From contig OMSP01000072.1 of the NCBI GenBank assembly GCA_900313775.1, positions 1 through 7,096 on the forward strand: a stretch of DNA of 7,096 nt. The letters run 5' to 3'. The stretch is from an uncultured Eubacteriales bacterium. GTDB lineage: Bacteria > Bacillota > Clostridia > Lachnospirales > Lachnospiraceae. The first letter of the stretch is position 1; every line of letters begins with the position of its first letter. Positions 1 to 6,004 of this stretch are shown here, piece after piece. The position numbers were made by a program, and so were the translations under genes. A model generated the notes under the pieces. That model was not told the origin of the DNA and did not search any database. It worked only from the letters and a program-made list of their open reading frames with translations.

Positions 1-834
1 CTCCTCGAGAAGGATCCTGAGGTCAGGACAGAGAAGCTGATGGATGCCTGCTATATGTATTCAGGAGCATTTCTGCCGGAGATAGAGACTGTCATATGGG
101 CCTATCAGGAGGCGGACCGCTACAGAGATGTCTTCCACGACTGTCTGAATGATCTGGCACAGCTTCTGCGTCAGACGCACCGCTACAAGGATCTCTATGA
201 TATCGGCACATATGCGGTCCGGGCGGATCCTTTCCGCGAGAGAGAGACGCTGGTGATGGAGGCGCTGACAGGTCTGGGAAGATACGCCGAGGCCGAGAAA
301 TACTACGATCAGGTGATCGACCAGTATTCCCGGGAGTACGGCGGTATTCAGAACGACTATGTAAAAGATATCGTACAGCGTCTCGGAGAGATCATGATGT
401 ACGATTACGAGACGGTCGGCCAGATCCAGTCAAAGCTCAGGCTCGACGGCAATCAGAAAGGGCGCGGTTACTACTGTACGCTCCCCGTCTTCCAGGAACT
501 GTACCGGACGATCGAGAGGACGATGGCCCGTTCCGGAGACAAGATCTTTCTGATGCTTTGCACGATCATCGACAGCAAACGGAACCCGATGAGGGAGTGT
601 CCGAAGCTGGACGAGCTGTCAGGACGACTCAAGGAAGCGCTGATCCAGTCAGTCCGTCGCACAGATACGATCACACGGTACGGTAAGGGTCAGTATCTTG
701 TTCTCCTGATCAATACGACCAGGGAAAACTGTGCCGTAGTTGAAAAACGTATCAAATCTCTGTTCCTAGTCAAACGTCAGCGCACCGGCGTAGAATTTGC
801 CGTCAGCTCCCTCAATGAGAACCTGGGACAATGA
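1..834 (+). CDS. BTAD-domain (SARP-like) transcriptional regulator with C-terminal GGDEF-like domain, 5'-truncated by the window
   Basis: The frame is open from base 1, so the ATG at 40 is internal and the true start lies upstream. 277 residues are visible. Residues about 1-125 are helical and TPR-like, with the pattern of a bacterial transcriptional activator domain (PFRE near residue 77, then GLGRYAEAEKYYDQ). In SARP-type regulators this follows an OmpR-like DNA-binding domain, which would be off the left edge. Residues about 155-270 resemble a GGDEF fold: the usual RYGGDEF turn reads RYGKGQY (motif at 228-232), so cyclase activity is not expected. An RRTD sequence at 219-222 sits exactly five residues before it, the spacing of a c-di-GMP inhibitory site. 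Role inferred: a cytoplasmic transcription factor whose last domain senses a ligand or partner. The next gene is 121 bases away on the same strand; co-transcription is possible but not shown. Confidence 0.8.
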   Translation, partial: LLEKDPEVRTEKLMDACYMYSGAFLPEIETVIWAYQEADRYRDVFHDCLNDLAQLLRQTHRYKDLYDIGTYAVRADPFRERETLVMEALTGLGRYAEAEKYYDQVIDQYSREYGGIQNDYVKDIVQRLGEIMMYDYETVGQIQSKLRLDGNQKGRGYYCTLPVFQELYRTIERTMARSGDKIFLMLCTIIDSKRNPMRECPKLDELSGRLKEALIQSVRRTDTITRYGKGQYLVLLINTTRENCAVVEKRIKSLFLVKRQRTGVEFAVSSLNENLGQ

Positions 835-944
835 CCCCTGAGCAGGCGGTTTTGTGACGGTTTCTTGGACGCTTTTCCTGATAAAATGATCGATGCGGGA
901 CAACTGTAAACCCGCTTGCAGAAGACATATTATCAGAGATTCAG

Positions 945-951
945 AAGGAGG
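945..951 (+). promoter_or_regulatory. Strong ribosome binding site that fixes the diguanylate cyclase start at 956
   Basis: AAGGAGG lies 4 bases before the ATG at 956. The in-frame ATG at 893 has no purine-rich Shine-Dalgarno sequence ahead of it. It would also add 21 polar residues, including two cysteines, that do not look like part of the membrane sensor. The 956 start is therefore preferred. Confidence 0.8.
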
Positions 952-955
952 ATCG

Positions 956-2314
956 ATGGCAAGGGGTAAAAAGCAGATAAGAATATCGCGCCTGTTTAAG
1001 CGGTTCGCTGCCATGTTTTTGATCCTTGGTGCGGGACTGTTGGTGTTCGGTATTCTGCAGGTCCGGAATCTGGCCGGTATGCAGGCGATCACGGAGGATT
1101 ATCTCGCAGGCCAGGAAGCGATCAGCAGCATGAGGGACGCATCCGATTTTCTGACCGAAAAATCGAGGTCATTTACGGTCTCCGGCAATACGGAGTCGGC
1201 CCGGGATTTTTTTAAAGAGGTCAATGATACAAAAAGACGGGAAAAGGCGCTGAAAACAATCGATGAGATCGCCACAGGCAAGGAAGAGACAAAACTTGCG
1301 GAGCAGCTTGCCGATGCCGCCAGCGAATCGAACAGGCTGGCAGAGATCGAGACATACGCCATGAGACTGGCTGCTGAAGGACATGGGACAGACAGGGAGT
1401 TTATAGATGAATTCTTTTCAGATGTTGTCCTCTCGGAGGAGGATCTGGCATTATCTGCGGCGGAACAGGTCGAAAAAGCCAGGGAGATGGTGTTTGACGA
1501 GCGCTATGAGAAGTTAAAGACCAGTATCCTCGACAACGTCGCCAAGAGTACAGAGAAACTGACTGAAAAGACCAAATCGCGGCAGGCGGACAGCTACCAA
1601 ACTACAGCCAAATACACCCGATTCGAGTATCTGCTGACGGTTATCATACTGGGCGTCATCTTCGCGATGATGATCATGAATTCCCTGCTGGTCGTGAGTC
1701 CGATACGCAGAGGGACAGATTATATCAAGAACAATGAGAAGCTTCCGATTGACGGAGCTCAGGAGTACGCCTATCTGGCTGAAGCTTATAACAGCATGCT
1801 GGAGAAGACGGAAAAGCAGACACGGGATCTCTCCTACGAGGCGACACATGACGCGGTCACCGGTATATACAACCGGAAGATGTTCGAGATCAGGAGAGAG
1901 GAATTAAGTGGGAGAGACACCGCCCTGCTGCTGATCGACATCGATCTGTTCAAGGGCGTCAATGACAAGCACGGGCATCAGATGGGAGATCTGGTGTTAA
2001 AGACCGTTGCCGGTATACTGCAGACATGCTTCAGAGCGGAAGACTATGTGTGCAGGATCGGCGGGGATGAATTTGCCGTGCTCATGGTGTCCATGAAACC
2101 GGAGCTGGAGCATGTGGTACGGGACAAGATCGCACAGCTTCAGAGTAAGCTTGTTGAGGAGGACTCCATACCGGAAGTCACGCTCAGTATCGGAGTGGCC
2201 TATTCACAGGAAGGAGATCCTGAGAAAGATATTTTCCGCAAAGCGGATCAAGCGCTGTACAAGGCAAAAGAAAACGGCCGTAACGGTTTTGTTTTTTACA
2301 ATGAACTGAGCTGA
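956..2314 (+). CDS. Membrane-anchored diguanylate cyclase (GGDEF domain)
   Basis: Predicted to make cyclic di-GMP from two GTP. From the 956 start the protein has 452 residues. A basic N-terminus (ARGKKQIRISRLFKR) precedes a first membrane helix at about 18-37. Residues about 38-224 form a charged, helical extracytoplasmic region, probably a four-helix-bundle sensor. A second membrane helix lies at about 225-247, followed by a short HAMP-like linker and a GGDEF domain from about 295. The domain has the DAVTGIYNR entry motif (299-307), metal-binding IDID (327-330), an intact GGDEF at 369-373 and an RAED inhibitory site at 360-363, five residues before it, so product feedback inhibition is expected. 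The sensor's signal is unknown. The next gene, a predicted c-di-GMP phosphodiesterase, starts 25 bases downstream, which suggests an operon with opposed activities. Confidence 0.92.
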   Translation: MARGKKQIRISRLFKRFAAMFLILGAGLLVFGILQVRNLAGMQAITEDYLAGQEAISSMRDASDFLTEKSRSFTVSGNTESARDFFKEVNDTKRREKALKTIDEIATGKEETKLAEQLADAASESNRLAEIETYAMRLAAEGHGTDREFIDEFFSDVVLSEEDLALSAAEQVEKAREMVFDERYEKLKTSILDNVAKSTEKLTEKTKSRQADSYQTTAKYTRFEYLLTVIILGVIFAMMIMNSLLVVSPIRRGTDYIKNNEKLPIDGAQEYAYLAEAYNSMLEKTEKQTRDLSYEATHDAVTGIYNRKMFEIRREELSGRDTALLLIDIDLFKGVNDKHGHQMGDLVLKTVAGILQTCFRAEDYVCRIGGDEFAVLMVSMKPELEHVVRDKIAQLQSKLVEEDSIPEVTLSIGVAYSQEGDPEKDIFRKADQALYKAKENGRNGFVFYNELS

Positions 2315-2326
2315 GAGGACACATAG

Positions 2327-2332
2327 AAGGAG
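2327..2332 (+). promoter_or_regulatory. Ribosome binding site of the REC-GGDEF-EAL gene
   Basis: AAGGAG lies 7 bases before the ATG at 2340, inside the 25-base gap after the cyclase stop. It supports this start and translation from a shared message. Confidence 0.75.
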
Positions 2333-2339
2333 AGAATCA

Positions 2340-4034
2340 ATGCTGAAAAGCCATGTGAAGTTTCATTCGGTCGAAGGAAAACGTCTGATCCTGATCGTTG
2401 ATGATGAGGCTGCCAACAGGGCATTGCTCGGACTCATCACCGAAGATGAGTACGAAGTCCTGTATGCAGAAGACGGAGCAGAAGCGCTGAGACTGATGCG
2501 TGAGAACGCGGCATATCTGTCGATAGTGCTCCTCGACCTCAGTATGCCTGAGGTGAATGGCTTCGAAGTGATGGAGCAGGCGCGCGCAGACGAAGCGCTC
2601 TCCGACATCCCGATCATTGTCCTGACATCAGAGCTGGAGGCGGAGGTAAAGAGCCTTCAGATGGGTGCGGTCGATTTCATTCCCAAGCCATTCAATATGC
2701 CGGAAGTCATCAAGGCGCGTATACAGAAGGCGATCGAGCTTCACGAGAGCCGCACCATCATCCAATCGACTGAGAGAGAGGGAAAGACCGGTCTGTTCAA
2801 CAAGGAATATTTTTACCGTTATGGCGAACAGTTTGACGGTTTTCACCCGGATATGCCGATGGATGCTGTCTCGATCGACATCAATCATTTCCATCTGATC
2901 AATGAATTGTACGGCCGGCGCAAGGGAGATGAAGTGCTCGTGCATCTGGCTGATTATCTGAAGAATCTGCGCCGCGAGACCAATTGTATCGTCGGCAGGA
3001 TCGAAGGCGATAAGTTCTATATTTATACGCCGGCCAACAAGATAGAGTATGGCATTGTCTCCAGGGAGATCAACAGTCATTTTGATGAATTCCATGATAT
3101 CAATGTGAGTGTCCGGACCGGCATTTATCAAAACGTGGACAAATCGATCGATATTGAGCGGCGATTTGACCGTGCAGTGCTGGCTTCAAACATGATCAAG
3201 GGAGATTATTCCCGGCTGGTCGCCTACTATGACGCGAAGACTCACGAGAAAAAACTCTTCGAGGAACGGCTCCTGGCGGAGGTCGGAGACGCAGTCAGAC
3301 AGGGACAGTTCTATGTGAATTATCAGCCGAAGTACAATATAAAAGGCGACGAGCCTGTGCTTGCCAGCGCTGAAGCGCTGGTTCGGTGGAATCACCCATA
3401 TCTCGGCGTGATAAGCCCCGGTGTTTTCATTCCGCTTCTCGAGGACAACGGTCTGATCCATATGATCGACAGATTTGTCTGGGAGGAGGTCGTGCGCTGT
3501 CTGGGAGACTGGAAGAAAGAGGGGGTCAGCGTCCCTGTATCCATCAATGTCTCGAGGATGGACCTTTACAACAGGAATCTGAGAGAGGATATCGACGGAC
3601 TTCTGGAGAGTCACGATCTTGACAGATCCGACTTGTATATGGAGATCACCGAGTCATCCTATTCGGACGATGTCGATCAGATCCTGGAAGTTGTCGACAA
3701 TCTTCATGAAGCCGGCTTCCTGATCGAGATGGATGACTTCGGCACCGGCTACTCATCGCTGAGCATGCTCGCGGAAGCGCCGATCGATGTGCTGAAGATG
3801 GATATGCGCTTCATACAGAATCTGAACAACGACCGGCAGGAAGCCATGATCAGAATGATCATGGATATAGCCGCTTTTATGGGGCTGCTGGTAGTTGCGG
3901 AAGGCGTTGAGACAAAAGAACAGGTTGATTTCTTAAAGTCGACCGGCTGTGATATCATACAGGGTTTTTATTTCTCGAAACCGCTTTCAGCGGAGGACTT
4001 CGAGAAGCGGCTTAGGGATGAGAAAGAGAGGTAG
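2340..4034 (+). CDS. Response regulator c-di-GMP phosphodiesterase: REC - degenerate GGDEF - EAL
   Basis: A 564-residue cytoplasmic protein predicted to hydrolyse c-di-GMP to pGpG under phosphorelay control. The REC domain (about 15-130) has the acidic pair D21/D22, the phospho-acceptor D66 in LLDLSMP, T96 and K116 in IPKPF, so it should be phosphorylatable. The GGDEF-like domain (about 145-300) reads EGDKF at 222-226 and lacks a correctly placed RxxD, so it is probably catalytically dead and at most regulatory, for example by binding GTP. The EAL domain (about 308-560) keeps the expected catalytic set: YQPK (328-331), EALVRW (E345), N403 in SINVS, E435 in MEITES, DDFGTGYSSL from D465, K486, E521 in AEGVET and Q541. 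The stop is 2 bases before the ATG of an HPt gene, indicating tight coupling to a phosphotransfer partner. Confidence 0.93.
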   Translation: MLKSHVKFHSVEGKRLILIVDDEAANRALLGLITEDEYEVLYAEDGAEALRLMRENAAYLSIVLLDLSMPEVNGFEVMEQARADEALSDIPIIVLTSELEAEVKSLQMGAVDFIPKPFNMPEVIKARIQKAIELHESRTIIQSTEREGKTGLFNKEYFYRYGEQFDGFHPDMPMDAVSIDINHFHLINELYGRRKGDEVLVHLADYLKNLRRETNCIVGRIEGDKFYIYTPANKIEYGIVSREINSHFDEFHDINVSVRTGIYQNVDKSIDIERRFDRAVLASNMIKGDYSRLVAYYDAKTHEKKLFEERLLAEVGDAVRQGQFYVNYQPKYNIKGDEPVLASAEALVRWNHPYLGVISPGVFIPLLEDNGLIHMIDRFVWEEVVRCLGDWKKEGVSVPVSINVSRMDLYNRNLREDIDGLLESHDLDRSDLYMEITESSYSDDVDQILEVVDNLHEAGFLIEMDDFGTGYSSLSMLAEAPIDVLKMDMRFIQNLNNDRQEAMIRMIMDIAAFMGLLVVAEGVETKEQVDFLKSTGCDIIQGFYFSKPLSAEDFEKRLRDEKER

Positions 4035-4036
4035 AC

Positions 4037-4372
4037 ATGGTCACGATCGATAAACTTGCCGAGCTGGGAGCGAATACAGAGGAAGGCGTCGCGAGGTGTA
4101 TGGGCCAGGAAGAATTTTATATGAAGCTGGTCGGTATGGTCTTAGCCGATGACGGATACGATAGTCTGAAGAAGGCGATCGAGGCGCATGATCTGGACGA
4201 AGCCTTCGAGAGAGCGCATGCTTTGAAAGGGATAGTTTCCAATGTGTCGCTGACTCCTCTGCTGAGACCCATCTCGGAGATGACAGAGCGGCTGCGTACG
4301 CGCGAAGACATTGATTATTCGGCATTTTTGGCAGAAATGTTTGAGGAATTAGACAGGTTCAGAGCGCTGTAA
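4037..4372 (+). CDS. Stand-alone HPt (histidine phosphotransfer) protein
   Basis: A 111-residue, all-helical small protein with the HPt signature AHALKG, placing the phospho-accepting histidine at residue 61. The length fits a single HPt domain with no fused kinase. HPt proteins shuttle phosphoryl groups between hybrid histidine kinases and REC domains. The gene starts 2 bases after the stop of the REC-GGDEF-EAL gene, with GAGAGG at 4026-4031 inside the preceding coding sequence as its likely ribosome binding site, so translation is probably coupled. The natural inference is that it donates phosphate to, or drains it from, D66 of that neighbour. The cognate kinase is not in this window. No clear terminator follows the gene. 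Confidence 0.85.
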   Translation: MVTIDKLAELGANTEEGVARCMGQEEFYMKLVGMVLADDGYDSLKKAIEAHDLDEAFERAHALKGIVSNVSLTPLLRPISEMTERLRTREDIDYSAFLAEMFEELDRFRAL

Positions 4373-4377
4373 GCACC

Positions 4378-4407
4378 TTGACAACAGCCGCGACAATGAC
4401 AGATAAT
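4378..4407 (+). promoter_or_regulatory. Sigma-A-type promoter for the amidohydrolase gene
   Basis: A perfect -35 box TTGACA (4378-4383) is followed after 18 bases by GATAAT (4402-4407), five of six matches to TATAAT. Transcription would start near 4414, giving a leader of about 86 bases before the ATG at 4500. The -35 box begins 6 bases after the HPt stop, so the downstream gene appears to have its own promoter even if there is read-through from the signalling genes. Confidence 0.65.
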
Positions 4408-4434
4408 AAACAAGGAACAAATCGTTATACTGCG

Positions 4435-4479
4435 GCGCTTAAACAGGGGCGGAAAGAGATGTCTCCGCCGGCAAAGCGC
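4435..4479 (+). promoter_or_regulatory. Nested stem-loop in the leader of the amidohydrolase gene
   Basis: An outer stem GCGCTT (4435-4440) / AAGCGC (4474-4479) encloses an inner stem GGCGGA (4448-4453) / TCCGCC (4464-4469) with a 10-base loop. No T-run follows, so it is not a typical intrinsic terminator. It ends just before the ribosome binding site (GGAG, 4486-4489). CTCC at 4463-4466, partly in the inner stem, could alternatively pair with that GGAG, but only over 4 bp. It could stabilise the message, tune translation or be incidental; no known riboswitch class is recognised. Confidence 0.4.
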
Positions 4480-4499
4480 TAGAATGGAGTGATAAGATC

Positions 4500-5909
4500 A
4501 TGAAATGGGATCATATTGTTAAGAATGGTACGATCGTGACCGGTGATGCGATGTATAAAGCCGATGTCTATATCAAGGACGGCAAGATCGGCGCTGTCAC
4601 GACCGATGATCTGGGCGAAGCCGAAGTCGTCACCGATGCCGAGGGCAAATATGTCCTTCCGGGATTCATCGATTCTCATGTGCATTCGCGCGACGGTTCC
4701 AAGGGCGCTCACTATAAAGAAGACTTCGCGCACTCTTCCATGTCGGGTGCCTGCTCCGGTATCACGACCATCTATGAGATGCCGAACTGCAATCCGGCCA
4801 TCACAAGTGTCGACAAGCTGAACGACTTGATCGAGACGATCACTCCCAAGGCATACACTGATTTCTGTGCCTGGGGATTGTGCGTCGGTGATGCGAATGA
4901 TGCGGAACTGCCGAAGTTGGCTGAGGCCGGTGTCGTCGGCTTTAAATTCTTCTGGGGCTATGCGATTTCAAAAGAGTATCAGCTGATCTATAACTATGAT
5001 GACAGTATGACGGATGTCATTCCGCCGCTCGACATGGGACAGATCTATCAGATGTTCCGCACGGTGGCCAAGACCGGCAAAATGGTTGCTATCCATGCTG
5101 AGGACTTTGGCGTTATCAAGAGACTGACCGAGGAAGTTCAGGCGACAGGCGCAGCGGATTATGCGGCCATGCTCAAGGCCCGTCCGGATTATTCCGAGCT
5201 GATCACGATCGAGACAGCAATCAGACTGTCCAAGATCCTCGGCACCCACCTGCACATACTGCATCTGGCGGCCGGTGACGGCGTTGACCTGATCCGCAAG
5301 GCTCGTCAGGAAGGCCTGAATGTCTCCGGCGAGACCTGCCCGCACTATCTGATGCTGACCGACAAGGAGGCCGGCAAGCTCGGCTCTGTCGTCAAGGGCT
5401 ATCCGCCGATCCGTACCCAGTACGATCAGGACAAACTCTGGGCGGGTATCAAGGACGGCACGCTCTGTCAGGTCGCTTCCGATCATGCGCCTCATACTCC
5501 CGAGGAGAAGAAGGGTGATGTGTGGCACGCACCGGCAGGCGCCGCCACGATCGAGACAATGCCGCTCGTATTGATCGATGCAGTCAGCAAGGGAAAGATC
5601 ACGATGAACGAATTGGTCAAGCTTCTCTCCGAGAACCCGGCCAAGATGTACGGCACCTACCCGCTCAAGGGTTCCGTCCTTGCGGGCACCGACGCCGACC
5701 TGGTCATCGTCGATATGGATAAGGAGTATACCTTCCATCAGGATGATATGCACTCCCGCACCAAGCAGTCAGGCTATGACGGCTGGAATCTCAAGGGTGC
5801 TCCGGTCCAGACGATCCTGCGCGGCAAGACCGTTGCCAAGGATCGTGAGATCATCGGCGAGCCGAGCGGACATTTCGTCAAGGCTCTCGACAACGGCGTG
5901 CTCTGCTAA
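4500..5909 (+). CDS. Cyclic amidohydrolase of the dihydroorotase/allantoinase/hydantoinase superfamily
   Basis: A complete 469-residue cytoplasmic metal-dependent hydrolase predicted to open a cyclic amide ring such as hydantoin, dihydropyrimidine, allantoin or dihydroorotate. Metal ligands are visible in order: HVH (H60, H62), the carboxylated-lysine candidate K149 in GFKFFWGY, H199 in AIHAED, H255 in LHILHL and D328 in ASDHAPH. The small flanking beta-domain is shared between both ends (start about 1-55; ADLVIVD and QTILRGK near the C-terminus). Signatures are mixed. HSR (R64) and MPN (N96) resemble dihydroorotase, whereas Tyr154, five residues after K149, matches the hydantoinase/dihydropyrimidinase arrangement. 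The dihydroorotase FSDDG loop is absent, and the protein is longer than usual PyrC (about 430). Substrate therefore cannot be fixed. GGAG at 4486-4489 is the ribosome binding site. Codons favour AAG, GTC and GCC more than in neighbouring genes, hinting at higher expression. No other purine or pyrimidine gene is adjacent. Confidence 0.88.
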   Translation: MKWDHIVKNGTIVTGDAMYKADVYIKDGKIGAVTTDDLGEAEVVTDAEGKYVLPGFIDSHVHSRDGSKGAHYKEDFAHSSMSGACSGITTIYEMPNCNPAITSVDKLNDLIETITPKAYTDFCAWGLCVGDANDAELPKLAEAGVVGFKFFWGYAISKEYQLIYNYDDSMTDVIPPLDMGQIYQMFRTVAKTGKMVAIHAEDFGVIKRLTEEVQATGAADYAAMLKARPDYSELITIETAIRLSKILGTHLHILHLAAGDGVDLIRKARQEGLNVSGETCPHYLMLTDKEAGKLGSVVKGYPPIRTQYDQDKLWAGIKDGTLCQVASDHAPHTPEEKKGDVWHAPAGAATIETMPLVLIDAVSKGKITMNELVKLLSENPAKMYGTYPLKGSVLAGTDADLVIVDMDKEYTFHQDDMHSRTKQSGYDGWNLKGAPVQTILRGKTVAKDREIIGEPSGHFVKALDNGVLC

Positions 5910-5952
5910 ACGACAGAAGATCTGTTGAGATAACGTATATAGTTTTAAAACA

Positions 5953-5982
5953 AAGGATCCGGGCTTATCGGCCCGGATCCTT
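5953..5982. terminator. Bidirectional intrinsic terminator between convergent genes
   Basis: A perfect 12-bp inverted repeat (AAGGATCCGGGC, 5953-5964, with GCCCGGATCCTT, 5971-5982) surrounds a 6-base loop. On the + strand it is followed by TTATTATATG. On the - strand the following bases read as a T-rich run (TTTGTTTT). It lies 43 bases after the amidohydrolase stop and 22 bases past the stop of the minus-strand gene, so it can serve both. Confidence 0.85.
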
Positions 5983-6004
5983 ATTATATGTAAAAATATT
6001 GGTT

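Noticed and set aside
895..915. GCGGG / CCCGC hairpin between the BTAD regulator and the cyclase as a terminator
   Set aside because: The stem is only 5 bp with an 11-base loop and no T-run, so it is too weak to call.
865..933. Promoter for the cyclase operon in the 835-955 gap
   Set aside because: TAAAAT (882-887) and TATTAT (928-933) resemble -10 boxes, but neither has a credible -35 box at 16-18 bases spacing.
893..955. Upstream ATG at 893 as the diguanylate cyclase start
   Set aside because: There is no ribosome binding site before 893, whereas AAGGAGG stands directly before the ATG at 956.
2628..3614. Minus-strand open frames of 167 and 142 codons opposite the REC-GGDEF-EAL gene
   Set aside because: Both are fully antisense to well-supported domains and have no convincing start signal or family resemblance.
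4467..4479. GCAAAGC-like string in the amidohydrolase leader as a hint of a c-di-GMP (GEMM) riboswitch
   Set aside because: The leader is only about 86 bases and lacks the other conserved GEMM segments and helices; a few shared bases are not evidence.
4968..5753. Long minus-strand open frame (261 codons) opposite the amidohydrolase
   Set aside because: It lies entirely within a gene with clear catalytic motifs, shows no recognisable domain, and is what strong codon bias produces on the opposite strand.
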